A stretch of DNA of 27,698 nt from a virus. The stretch lies in the IMG/VR virus record IMGVR_UViG_3300047552_000956, positions 1 to 27,698 of that record; one strand, 5' to 3'. The notes beneath the pieces are model-generated. The model worked only from the letters and a program-made list of their open reading frames with translations. It had not been told where the DNA came from and did no database searches. The translations under genes were made by a program, and so were the position numbers. Shown piece after piece: positions 14,662 to 22,741 of this stretch; the first letter of the stretch is position 1, and every line of letters starts with the position of its first letter.

Positions 14662-14800
14662 CTTTCTTCATCCTTTCCAATTTCCGTTTTGTCACGCCTT
14701 TTATACGAATGCCTTTCACAGCAGGAGCACCACAATACTCGCACGAATGACTCACGCTTCTTGCCCTGCCACATTCTGGACAGGTGGAGAACTTAGGCAT
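14654..14800 (-). CDS. 48-residue zinc-ribbon microprotein
   Basis: MPKFSTCPECGRARSVSHSC followed by EYCGAPAVKG gives four zinc-ligand cysteines (CPEC at 7-10, CEYC at 20-23), then a basic tail (KGVTKRKLERMKKDV). The ATG overlaps the preceding stop (TAATG) and the stop overlaps the next gene's start region, so it fits between its neighbours without a gap. Nucleic-acid or protein binding is likely; the role in the virion region is unknown. A longer, differently framed reading here has no ribosome site. Confidence 0.6.
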   Translation of the reverse strand: MPKFSTCPECGRARSVSHSCEYCGAPAVKGIRIKGVTKRKLERMKKDV

Positions 14801-15114
14801 TATTCATCAGCCTCAGAAGCGTTTGTTACATTAAGAGCCTTCATCGTGTCACGTAATCCACGATAGTACACAAGTTTAGAATTGATAAACGTAATGGTAT
14901 CTTGATGCCTAGTCTTCGCAGTTTTTAATGCGTCGATTTTATTCCTGATATCTATAGGCGAAAATTCTTTCTGGACTACTGGGTTATCAGACACTACCAA
15001 TTTAGTTTCATCAGCCGATTTTGTGTAGCTCTCAGCAAACACCGAGTACACAAGCACACAAACAAACGCTATGAACAGAGCAAACACTGCGACAACGTTC
15101 TTTTTCTTCTTCAT
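14800..15114 (-). CDS. Small exported or membrane-anchored coiled-coil protein
   Basis: 104 residues. Lys-rich start (MKKKKNVV), hydrophobic core 8-25 and VFA-E at 25-28 form a signal peptide or anchor. The mature part is helical (SPIDIRNKIDALKTAKTRHQ). No family is recognised. It could be an exported accessory of the large fibre encoded just upstream, or a spanin-like component; no lipobox is present. AAAAAAGGAGT is the ribosome site. Confidence 0.55.
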   Translation of the reverse strand: MKKKKNVVAVFALFIAFVCVLVYSVFAESYTKSADETKLVVSDNPVVQKEFSPIDIRNKIDALKTAKTRHQDTITFINSKLVYYRGLRDTMKALNVTNASEADE

Positions 15115-15128
15115 ATCGGACTCCTTTT

Positions 15129-18100
15129 TTATACGTCACCGGCTTCGATGCCGATGTGTTTAGTGTTATAGTAAAATGTTCCACTGTGCACGGTAATATC
15201 ATCGACCTCAGACGTGTCCGTTTCAATGTTGCATGAAGCGCATAAAACGTCACCGACTGCTACCACGTTAGAGGCTTCATCCCAATTTATCGGAAACAAA
15301 CCGGTAAATTGTTTGTACTGAGCCGCCGCACCGACCACTATTGCGCCCTCAACCGTCTGAGTCCGTGTTGCGACATCACCAGCTTTTTTGTAATACAGAA
15401 CACACTTAATATCGACCGTATCACCTGCACCGCCACCGGTGTTATCTACGTTTGTGCTGAACTTGAACTCGCCATTTAAATCAGACGCACCATCCCAATC
15501 AGCATGGACATCGAGGTCACTGAAAACAAGGACTTCACTTGCCGCATCAATATCCCAACCGCATAACTGGTTTGCGTCAGCCGCTTTCCATGTTGCGCCA
15601 GATGCGCCAGGATTAGCTGAAATCATATTGGCGTGGTAGTACCTGCGGTACAGCGTTGTGTCAGCTCGTATTTCGTCACTGATATTGATAAGGTCGTTAT
15701 CCTCATCAAACGTGATGCTCTGGTCAGTTGTTTCACCATTGACCGATATAGCGTAATCCACACCAGCCGCACCAGACCCGATATTGACGTTGCCGTTGAC
15801 ATCGAGTTTCTGTGTTGGGGAGGTAGCCCCCACCCCGACATTACCGCTTACTATTATGTTGCCCGTCACCTGTAATGCCTGAGTAGGTGCTGTCTGTGCT
15901 GTCGTTCCGATTCCGACATTGCCGGCAAATAACGTCTGCATGTTGAAATAGTTTTTAAGTGCCATTGACTCGAAGCTGGCGATCTTGCTACTTATCGCAA
16001 CAACTGCACTACTGCCTGTCGTTGTCACCGTGCGTATTGCGTCAGTGTCTGTCGATGTAGTAAAATACGCACCAGTATTGTCCTGATACCCTGCTGACGT
16101 GACATACTCAGCGACTGGCGCAGTGAAGTTTGCTGTATACCGAGCGACACCTTTATCAATTTTAAACTCGTCGATGTACCCGTCAAATTCGTTAGCGTCA
16201 TTATATGCGCCATTGCGCCCTATCGCCCACACTTGGGTTGAGTCTTTCATAGACGATGTAGATACTCCAACCGTACCGTCCGCAGTTCCATCGACATATA
16301 AAGTTATTGTCGTTCCGTTGCGTACATAGGCGATGTGATGCCAGTTAGTGTCAAGCGTCCCCGCCATCGTCAGTGAATACGGTGTCCCTGCTGAGTCAAA
16401 ATATATCGCTGTTATTTTTCCAGCGTTGACATATGCGTACGTTGAAGCGCTTGCATTTGTTGCCGCATTATCGACCTGTCCCCACATACGGTCTATCGTT
16501 GAAGCAGACGTAAGTTTTATCTGCGCTTCAATGGTAAAGTTACCTGCTCCCATTGTGAAATCCGCACTGTCTGCCGCTTCAAGGTAGTCATCTGTACCAT
16601 CAAGTTTTAATGATGCAGTCCCCCATTTCTTCACCGCTGTAGCCAACTGTGCGTTACCGTTAGCTGTCCATGCTGTACCACCAGATACCGCATTTGTCAT
16701 AGTAGTACTTGCGTCAACACCGTTAAATTGTAGCAACGTTTTGACGTACGAATCAAGAGCAGTTCCAGCTCCCGCATCAGTGAAATCTACATTCGCCCCT
16801 ATTTTTGTGACTCCGATCGAATTGACTATGATGTCACCACTGGTCGTTGTGGTAAGCGATAAGTCGCCAGATGCTCTTGTGATTGTCTGCATCGCCGCCG
16901 TTCCGTTCACATCCAACTTCTGCGCTGGGGAGGTTGTCCCGATGCCAATATTTCCGACAAGGTTCATCATCCCATCGCCAGCTTGTATTGTGGCTATAGT
17001 CTGGTTGTGGAAGAACTCGATGTAATCAGTGGCATTAGTCGCATCAGAAGAATATATCCGTAATGTCGGATCAACCGTTGCGGCTAATGGCGACCGGTCG
17101 ACATCAGCAAAATCAGCAAACTCAATAATACTAATATACCCAGTGTCATTTGTTGCATCATTGCATACAAGTCCTAATTGTAGGTTATCATTTCCAGTTG
17201 TTGAAAACATAAATCCTGAATCGTTTGATGAGCCGAATTGATGTTTAACGTTATCTGACAAATATGCGGTAACGCTGAAGTTTGTGGTACTTAAAAAATT
17301 AGTTACACCATCCGAAGCAGCAACATTGTCTATAGATAATATCCCCGTTGGTAGTATCGCTAATTCTGACCCAGAGGCATTTCCAGGTGCGCCGTATACA
17401 TCCCAGAGATTTGTGTTTGTCCTTGGCAGAACGCAGAAGACGGACATTGTGTTTGACGGTGCAATCGAAGAGCTGAATCTAAACCAATATCGGCTTGTTG
17501 CATCATAGCCACCAGCAGGCACTCCTCCGTCACCAGAAGCACTCATAGCCCAATCAGCTGGTGCTGTAAATGTTATTGCGCCACGAACTGTATAATTAGT
17601 TGTCCCGTCTGTACACGATGCCGTGTAATCCGTCCACGTTGAGCCGTTCCAATATTCAGCTTTCATCGTTGCGCCAATAGCATATGTACTGCCATAAATT
17701 AAAACTGAGGTGAAAGGCGTAACTGAGCCTACATATGTTGCCCTTGATGTTCCACTGCTTGAAGCAAAGCCTGAGAAGGTTGTACCTCTTGAGCTTGACG
17801 CCTCTGTGGTGTTGTTAGTGTTCCAAGCTGTCGTCCAGTACCATACGGCGGAAAACATATCGGTTGGGATTGCAGTTATTCTTGTGTCCCCTGTTATGGT
17901 CGTTGTGCCTGATACATCAAGTTTTGCAGTTGGCTCTGTCGTTCCAATACCGACGTTGCCGCTTGATGTCGCTAATGTAACACCGCCAGTGGTCGTTGCG
18001 CCTCTGGTCACTACTGATTGTAACGTATCGGATTCATTTACCGTTGCTGTAATCGTTGAACCAGATGCACCCCATGTCAGTGATGTACTGTTGGTGAAGT

Positions 18101-18401
18101 CGGGGTCTGTTATTTCGGCTGTATTAACATATACCGAACCGCCACCACCTGCACCGACCTCTGTATACGCTCCACCATTTTTTGACACTTTTAGCTTATT
18201 ATCAGTGTCATTATATATAAGTCGTGCTTTATTTGTTGGTGATACGTTTGGGTCAGTAGCGAAACCGTCTAGTTCGACTATCTCGACATCATCTATACAG
18301 CGTCCGTTCTCATATACTTCACATTCTGCAAAGACATATGAACACACAAACACTAGTATGATAAAACTACTTAACGTCCTTCGTAAGTCTGTTATATTCA
18401 T
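15129..18401 (-). CDS. Large tail fibre with LamG domain and signal peptide
   Basis: 1,090 residues. Residues 1-25 (MNITDLRRTLSSFIILVFVC, then SYVFA) are a signal peptide. Three fibre repeats of the form GNVGIGTT-x-PT-AKLDV-G occur at about 148-170, 483-503 and 827-876. Residues about 597-760 are a LamG/concanavalin-like carbohydrate-binding domain (LKLDGTDDYLEAADSADFTM, NFTIEAQI, HHIAYVRNGTTITLYVDG, GYIDEFKI). The C-terminal 200 residues are beta-rich and unassigned; no intramolecular chaperone is seen. It probably mediates host recognition. The ATG follows AAGGAAT and overlaps the coiled-coil gene by 35 bases. Part of the gene is more GC-rich (50-55% in two hand-counted lines) than its neighbours (35-37%), suggesting module exchange. 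Confidence 0.82.
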   Translation of the reverse strand: MNITDLRRTLSSFIILVFVCSYVFAECEVYENGRCIDDVEIVELDGFATDPNVSPTNKARLIYNDTDNKLKVSKNGGAYTEVGAGGGGSVYVNTAEITDPDFTNSTSLTWGASGSTITATVNESDTLQSVVTRGATTTGGVTLATSSGNVGIGTTEPTAKLDVSGTTTITGDTRITAIPTDMFSAVWYWTTAWNTNNTTEASSSRGTTFSGFASSSGTSRATYVGSVTPFTSVLIYGSTYAIGATMKAEYWNGSTWTDYTASCTDGTTNYTVRGAITFTAPADWAMSASGDGGVPAGGYDATSRYWFRFSSSIAPSNTMSVFCVLPRTNTNLWDVYGAPGNASGSELAILPTGILSIDNVAASDGVTNFLSTTNFSVTAYLSDNVKHQFGSSNDSGFMFSTTGNDNLQLGLVCNDATNDTGYISIIEFADFADVDRSPLAATVDPTLRIYSSDATNATDYIEFFHNQTIATIQAGDGMMNLVGNIGIGTTSPAQKLDVNGTAAMQTITRASGDLSLTTTTSGDIIVNSIGVTKIGANVDFTDAGAGTALDSYVKTLLQFNGVDASTTMTNAVSGGTAWTANGNAQLATAVKKWGTASLKLDGTDDYLEAADSADFTMGAGNFTIEAQIKLTSASTIDRMWGQVDNAATNASASTYAYVNAGKITAIYFDSAGTPYSLTMAGTLDTNWHHIAYVRNGTTITLYVDGTADGTVGVSTSSMKDSTQVWAIGRNGAYNDANEFDGYIDEFKIDKGVARYTANFTAPVAEYVTSAGYQDNTGAYFTTSTDTDAIRTVTTTGSSAVVAISSKIASFESMALKNYFNMQTLFAGNVGIGTTAQTAPTQALQVTGNIIVSGNVGVGATSPTQKLDVNGNVNIGSGAAGVDYAISVNGETTDQSITFDEDNDLINISDEIRADTTLYRRYYHANMISANPGASGATWKAADANQLCGWDIDAASEVLVFSDLDVHADWDGASDLNGEFKFSTNVDNTGGGAGDTVDIKCVLYYKKAGDVATRTQTVEGAIVVGAAAQYKQFTGLFPINWDEASNVVAVGDVLCASCNIETDTSEVDDITVHSGTFYYNTKHIGIEAGDV
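15780..18010 (-). repeat. Dispersed fibre repeats (GIGTT-x-P-x-KLDV) within one gene
   Basis: Related coding segments recur near 15780-15920, 16890-16960 and 17890-17960. Each encodes a GN(V/I)GIGTT or GVGATSP segment followed by KLDVxG. They can act as homology for exchanging or shuffling fibre segments. Confidence 0.7.
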
Positions 18402-19230
18402 CTTCTATTCCTTTTTGACGTGAAAATTCTTTAAGTTTTAACTCTCTGATAGTCAGACTTTTTTCTTCAAGTTCTAAAGACTTTTTCATGTTCTCAAACG
18501 ATGCTTTAACACTATTAGCTTCTTTTTCTCGCACTTCAACATCAACTAAAGCAGAATCAAGTTTCACTCTTAATGCAGAACATTTAACTTGATTTTCATT
18601 AAGTGACTTTTGTTCGTCAACACACTTCTTTAATTTTGCATCAAGCTCGGCTTGTTTTTCTTTAATTGCAAACATAATCATATTTTTAGCGTTTTGTTTT
18701 ATTCCATCAGCTTCGTTCTTTATAGCAATAGACTTTTCAAGCTGGTCTTTAGCGTATACAGTGCTTTTTTCAATAGACTCTTGCTTGTCTTTTAATATGA
18801 CTGAAAGCCTGTTCATATCATCAGACAATTGCTTTACGACTGATTCACGTTTAGATACTTTTTCTTCACGTTCTTTTACTGAACGCAATCTATCAGAAAT
18901 GTCTTTTGAGTCTGACATAATCTTCTCTGTCATTTCTTCAAGTTTTTTGCTTTCTGAAGCAATAATATCTTTAATATTAGCACATCCTTTCTCTATGTCT
19001 TTTCGCTCAACCCTGATTTTGCTAACTGCTTGAGTTTCAGTATTGACCGCTTGCTTAATATCTTTATGTTTGGCAGACAATACCTCATAATTACTTTTCA
19101 TCGCTTCAATGGCATCTGTCAATGTCTTTAACTCACGTTCTTTATCTTTTATCTTAACTTCACATGATTTTATGCGTCCATCAAGTTCTTTAAATTTCTC
19201 AATCGACTTTTCATACTCTTTAATGTCCAT
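18367..19230 (-). CDS. Long coiled-coil protein
   Basis: 287 residues from the ATG at 19230 (MDIKEYEKSIEKFKELDGRI), chosen because GTGAGG sits upstream; an in-frame GTG 12 bases earlier lacks a site. Nearly the entire length has heptad-like Leu/Ile/Lys/Glu patterning, such as VEVREKEANSVKASFENMKK. No enzymatic motif or membrane span is visible. Lying between two small beta-type structural genes and the fibre, it might be a fibre stalk, spacer or assembly chaperone. The 3' end overlaps the fibre gene's start, suggesting coupled expression. Confidence 0.6.
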   Translation of the reverse strand: MDIKEYEKSIEKFKELDGRIKSCEVKIKDKERELKTLTDAIEAMKSNYEVLSAKHKDIKQAVNTETQAVSKIRVERKDIEKGCANIKDIIASESKKLEEMTEKIMSDSKDISDRLRSVKEREEKVSKRESVVKQLSDDMNRLSVILKDKQESIEKSTVYAKDQLEKSIAIKNEADGIKQNAKNMIMFAIKEKQAELDAKLKKCVDEQKSLNENQVKCSALRVKLDSALVDVEVREKEANSVKASFENMKKSLELEEKSLTIRELKLKEFSRQKGIEDEYNRLTKDVK

Positions 19231-19231
19231 G

Positions 19232-19585
19232 TTATGCCTCACTTGCTTTGATTTCTACGTATACCGTTCCTGTTGTATTCGCATTTGTACATTGTACTCT
19301 TAACTGGTCACCATTCGACAAGTACAAATCACCATCTGGTTCAAATCTAACGCTGTCTGATGCGCTAAAATCTAGTTTCCTGATAACACGGTCATATGTA
19401 GAACCATGCTTTGAATCAATAGACAATGTCACTTGTTCTGTTATGTTTACGCTTGCTTTTACATACACAGCTTCAAGTTTTACTGGGTGTCTATACGCTG
19501 TAGTATAATCAAGCGCACCTGATGTAAGGTTCTGTGATGTTGTCTTATCGAGATTAGGAAACCTAAACACTCTTAAAGTGCTCAT
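19232..19585 (-). CDS. Small beta-sandwich structural protein
   Basis: 117 residues with beta-type patterning: HPVKLEAVYVKASVNITEQV, DSKHGSTYDRVIRKLDFS, then FEPDGDLYLSNGDQLRVQCT. Phage proteins of this shape (a GD-x-I/L strand near the end after a PDG-x-L turn) are common beside fibre genes as head or tail decoration. No signal peptide, unlike its upstream partner. The ATG overlaps the previous stop (ATGA), with AAGGTGG as ribosome site. Role inferred from context. Confidence 0.58.
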   Translation of the reverse strand: MSTLRVFRFPNLDKTTSQNLTSGALDYTTAYRHPVKLEAVYVKASVNITEQVTLSIDSKHGSTYDRVIRKLDFSASDSVRFEPDGDLYLSNGDQLRVQCTNANTTGTVYVEIKASEA

Positions 19586-20013
19586 TGAGTTACCACCTTC
19601 ATACTTAACGCTGTAGTTGAATCATTAGTAGCACCACCGACAACATGAAACCGTCCGTATGGCATTATCTCTTTATCAACATCTTCAACGTGTGCATTTT
19701 CGTCTGTAACGGCAGTTAGCGTATCAGTTGTTGCCCACAATGAATCTACAGCACCCTCAGTTGTTGGTTTTGTGTATGATTGTTCAAAGTATATCGTCAC
19801 TGCTACTGTACCGTCAGAAGATGCTTTATAAAACGCTGAAACATATTCTGCGTTAGCCATAGGAAAACTTTTAGTATATACAGAAGCTGCGCTTGCTACA
19901 GCAATCGTATTTGACCCAACTGATGTCTGGATAGGAACAACACCCATACTTGCTGCAATCGCTACACTACACACTAAACCCATACATACCGCTACTAGAC
20001 ATTTACGTACCAT
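19582..20013 (-). CDS. Exported beta-type structural protein
   Basis: 143 residues. MVRKCLVAVCMGLVCSVAIA is a signal peptide (cut near residue 20, AIA-A). The mature part (MANAEYVSAFYKASSDGTVA, IYFEQSYTKPTTEGAVDS, IMPYGRFHVVGG) resembles small phage structural proteins with an EQSY-x-xPTTEG segment and a PYGR motif that I have seen beside fibre and decoration genes. The ribosome site AGGAGG lies inside the end of the O-antigen ligase-like gene. Export of such a protein would be unusual. Confidence 0.6.
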   Translation of the reverse strand: MVRKCLVAVCMGLVCSVAIAASMGVVPIQTSVGSNTIAVASAASVYTKSFPMANAEYVSAFYKASSDGTVAVTIYFEQSYTKPTTEGAVDSLWATTDTLTAVTDENAHVEDVDKEIMPYGRFHVVGGATNDSTTALSMKVVTQ

Positions 20014-21187
20014 GTTGACCTCCTGATTCTGCTAAGCCAATAAAAAACAGTGTATAAAATATATGTGCCCCAAGATGCCACGAGTACACCCCGAATGCAC
20101 CGACCATTGACGCTATTAGACTTGAATATACAAACGCTGAATATTCAGTAAACCTGTGTTTTCTAAATAATGACACAAACGCCATTACTAACAACAAAAA
20201 CCCTATAATACCTATCTCATATAACAACTCAAAATATTCTCCATCAGCATGAAGCATCTTTGCGATATTTTCACCTTTATATTTATTGTGGTACATAACA
20301 GGAAATGAACCTATACCGTTGCCTGTCATCGGATATGCTTTTTTTATACCTTCAAGTGGTGATGTATTTAAATCTTTGACTATATTAGTCCATGTACTAA
20401 ATCTTGCGCCATCACCAACAAAATACCTTACTTTATCATACTTGAAGTACGCAAATACCGACAATACAGCTATTATAACGCCTGTCAATACGCACCAAAC
20501 AAGCCGTTTTTTCGACGTTAGGGCATAATAAGCTAGCACACAGCACACTAATGCACAAATACTCATCTGCGACACTGTAAGACATATTGAGAAAGCTATT
20601 AAAGCAAGATGTACATACTTTCTACGATATATCGCTGAAGGTATCGCCATCGCTAAAAATGTACCGACAAACAAAGGATGCCCAAGCGTTCCACCACAAG
20701 CACCATTTGGTACGCTACCATAAAACGGTACTACTTTAAAGAACTGGTCATACCCTAAGAACTGTATTATTATGTATGCGCTTATAACTGAGGCTGTGAA
20801 TATTATGACATCAAGCAATGGTCTTACGCATCCATCTTTTCGTAAAAAAGCTATATCTCCATACTTCTGTCCTATGACCGAAACTAAAAACATAACAGAT
20901 GTAAACACGCACAATGCGCTAATCCATAACCATGGTGTATAAAACGGTATTCCGTACAATACAATTGTCAACTTCGGAGCACAAAAGATATTTATTGCTA
21001 GATACGCTAACAATATCAATAACCATTTATTTCGTATTTTCCCTAGAGTTCCTGAGTAACACGCTGTTAGGAATAGAGCTATTGAGAACACCACAGCAAG
21101 TATCAACTTCAGCGTTTGAGCGTCTGCCGTAGCGACAAAAAACAATGGTATTATCGCAAGCCCTATTCCTAACAACGTTTTATACAT
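20003..21187 (-). CDS. O-antigen ligase/polymerase-family membrane protein (Wzy_C-like)
   Basis: 394 residues with about ten hydrophobic spans (first 4-20, then 27-43, 55-70, 85-105, 127-146, 170-186, 192-222, 228-247) and a large hydrophilic segment at about 248-320 before the last spans. GGTLGHPLFVGTFLAM (165-180), TGNGIGSFPVMYH (288-300) and HADGEYFELLYEIGIIGF (313-330) match the order of motifs in O-antigen ligases, Wzy polymerases and the related protein O-oligosaccharyltransferases. Such enzymes transfer lipid-linked glycans in the periplasm to lipid A, growing O-antigen or proteins. Substrate cannot be read here. It starts on the stop of an exported protein gene (TAATG) and overlaps the next one, so it is in the virion operon. 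Possible roles: altering host surface glycans against superinfection, or glycosylating exported phage proteins. Confidence 0.78.
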   Translation of the reverse strand: MYKTLLGIGLAIIPLFFVATADAQTLKLILAVVFSIALFLTACYSGTLGKIRNKWLLILLAYLAINIFCAPKLTIVLYGIPFYTPWLWISALCVFTSVMFLVSVIGQKYGDIAFLRKDGCVRPLLDVIIFTASVISAYIIIQFLGYDQFFKVVPFYGSVPNGACGGTLGHPLFVGTFLAMAIPSAIYRRKYVHLALIAFSICLTVSQMSICALVCCVLAYYALTSKKRLVWCVLTGVIIAVLSVFAYFKYDKVRYFVGDGARFSTWTNIVKDLNTSPLEGIKKAYPMTGNGIGSFPVMYHNKYKGENIAKMLHADGEYFELLYEIGIIGFLLLVMAFVSLFRKHRFTEYSAFVYSSLIASMVGAFGVYSWHLGAHIFYTLFFIGLAESGGQHGT

Positions 21188-21732
21188 TACGTTGCGCCCC
21201 CGTCAGTCCATGTGCCTTTCATATTGACAACATACCATTTGTGATTCGTTCCATCACCGATAAGTGTTACGCTGTCACCTGTAGCACCGGGACTATCAAT
21301 CGTATCTCCTGCGTCAAGTGCAAGATACTCGATAGTATCTGTAGTTACGCCTGTGTCGATAGTGATAGTACAACCTGTGCCGTCAACAAACTGATATTGT
21401 AGTCCTGTCGCTGCTGTAGGCAAAGTCTTAGTCGAAGTCGTAGTAACAACATTTACACGTCCACTTTCAATAGCGGTAAGCGTGTCAGTCGTTACACCTA
21501 CTTCGATATCAGTCCTCATGCCACTGATCTCGCCAGTACCATCACCAACGATATTTCCAGTAGCTGTTATGTCATCAACTGTCATGTCACCAGTAGCGAT
21601 AATAGCACCGTTTACCGTGAAATCGTCATTAGTCGTGTCGATGACGAGAAAACCATCGTACATCTCTGACGTTCCTGCGAAACACGGAAACGCTATCATC
21701 ACGGCAACCAGCGTGATAAGCAATTTCTTCAT
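21187..21732 (-). CDS. Exported repetitive beta-type protein
   Basis: 181 residues. Signal peptide MKKLLITLVAVMIAFPCFA with probable cleavage after CFA (residue 19). The mature part is Thr/Gly/Asp-rich beta structure (FTVNGAIIATGDMTVDDITA, LTAIESGRVNVVTT, YLALDAGDTIDSPGA), like fibre shaft or decoration proteins: the TxNGxIxATGDxTVDDxTAxG segment resembles phage fibre modules. The ribosome site is AAAAGGAG. It lies between the capsid gene and the O-antigen ligase-like gene. It is Ser/Thr-rich and thus a candidate glycan acceptor, by inference only. Confidence 0.6.
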   Translation of the reverse strand: MKKLLITLVAVMIAFPCFAGTSEMYDGFLVIDTTNDDFTVNGAIIATGDMTVDDITATGNIVGDGTGEISGMRTDIEVGVTTDTLTAIESGRVNVVTTTSTKTLPTAATGLQYQFVDGTGCTITIDTGVTTDTIEYLALDAGDTIDSPGATGDSVTLIGDGTNHKWYVVNMKGTWTDGGAT

Positions 21733-21762
21733 GTCAAACTCCTTTTCATGCTTGGTTGCTGT

Positions 21763-22713
21763 TTATAAACCTGTTGACCCGAATAATTCACGGAAATTCG
21801 TTTCGCCAACTGATGCTCTCATACTACCCTTGTGCTTAACCAAATCTTCGTTATCTTCAACCCATGAACGGAAATTTGGTTTCTTGCGCCAGTAAAAACG
21901 GAACATATTCATGTTAGGTATACGAATATACCAAGCAGTGTCAGAACCGCCGAACTGTGCAGCAAGATACCGCAACTCGACTGGGTCATAATCAAGCGAC
22001 AACAACGAACTGAACTTTTTCTTTTCAGAACCAAACTTGTTCGCATCGTTGTCAGGAGTACCCGGTACTGCTCGTGAAGCAAGTATACGATATGCAACAT
22101 CACGTAAAGCAGGCGGTAGAATCAACTGACGGACGCCACTTTCGATAATCGGCATACCATCTTCACCAACAAGGTTGTTAGCAATCTGCGTTTCAGCAAG
22201 AATAAGGTTGTCAATTGACAACGCACCTGACAACAAATTGCTAAGTGTAGCAGTTGTTTCAGCGTTCTGTAGATGCGATGCGCTAAACAGATACACACCA
22301 TCAGGAGTTGTGTTTGTAGCAAATCCGTTGTACAGACGTGCAGCAACAAGTTTATTGCATTTAGCAATAGCGCCTTTTGCCATAGCTTTCGCTGATACAA
22401 GACCTTCAACAACAGCTGCTTCATCATCTTCAATAGCTTCAACCGACAACGTTGCAGTCTTATCGTACTTGATATGAGTAAACGTCTTATCATATCCTTG
22501 TACTAAACGACCTTCGTTGCCTGCGTTGCCTTCAGTTGTTGCTTCCCATTCTCCAAGACCTGATACCTCAGACACTTGTACCATAGAAGAATCATCTTCC
22601 ATGATATTGACAACTTTCTCAAACTCTTTTGGAGTCGTTTCATACGACCTATTAGCTACTTCATCGTAGGTGCGTGTGTACGCATCTGCGATACTCGATT
22701 TTAATATAGCCAT
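21763..22713 (-). CDS. HK97-fold major capsid protein
   Basis: 316 residues with a pattern I recognise from phage capsid proteins of the HK97 fold: FEKVVNIMEDDSSMVQVSEV, SGLGEWEATTEG, KYDKTATLSVEAIEDDEAAV, LVAARLYNGF, a DGVYLFSASH segment, SNLLSGALSIDNLILAETQI and a C-terminal PNFRSWVEDNEDL. No N-terminal delta domain is obvious, so scaffolding is probably done by the separate gene two genes upstream in the operon. The ribosome site is GAGAGGTG. Portal, scaffold and decoration genes in the expected order support the call. Confidence 0.82.
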   Translation of the reverse strand: MAILKSSIADAYTRTYDEVANRSYETTPKEFEKVVNIMEDDSSMVQVSEVSGLGEWEATTEGNAGNEGRLVQGYDKTFTHIKYDKTATLSVEAIEDDEAAVVEGLVSAKAMAKGAIAKCNKLVAARLYNGFATNTTPDGVYLFSASHLQNAETTATLSNLLSGALSIDNLILAETQIANNLVGEDGMPIIESGVRQLILPPALRDVAYRILASRAVPGTPDNDANKFGSEKKKFSSLLSLDYDPVELRYLAAQFGGSDTAWYIRIPNMNMFRFYWRKKPNFRSWVEDNEDLVKHKGSMRASVGETNFRELFGSTGL

Positions 22714-22741
22714 TATACACCTCTCTTAATTCTTGTTTATA

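Noticed and set aside
14514-14774. 86-aa minus-strand reading between the zinc-ribbon and membrane genes
   Set aside because: It covers two better-supported coupled genes in other frames, lacks a ribosome site, and has no sensible composition.
14318-14866. 182-aa plus-strand reading
   Set aside because: It is antisense to four coupled minus-strand genes, with no ribosome site or recognisable domain.
17710-18423. 237-aa plus-strand reading opposite the fibre
   Set aside because: It is the Val/Pro-rich antisense of a Thr/Gly-rich fibre region. It has no ribosome site and lies against the operon direction.
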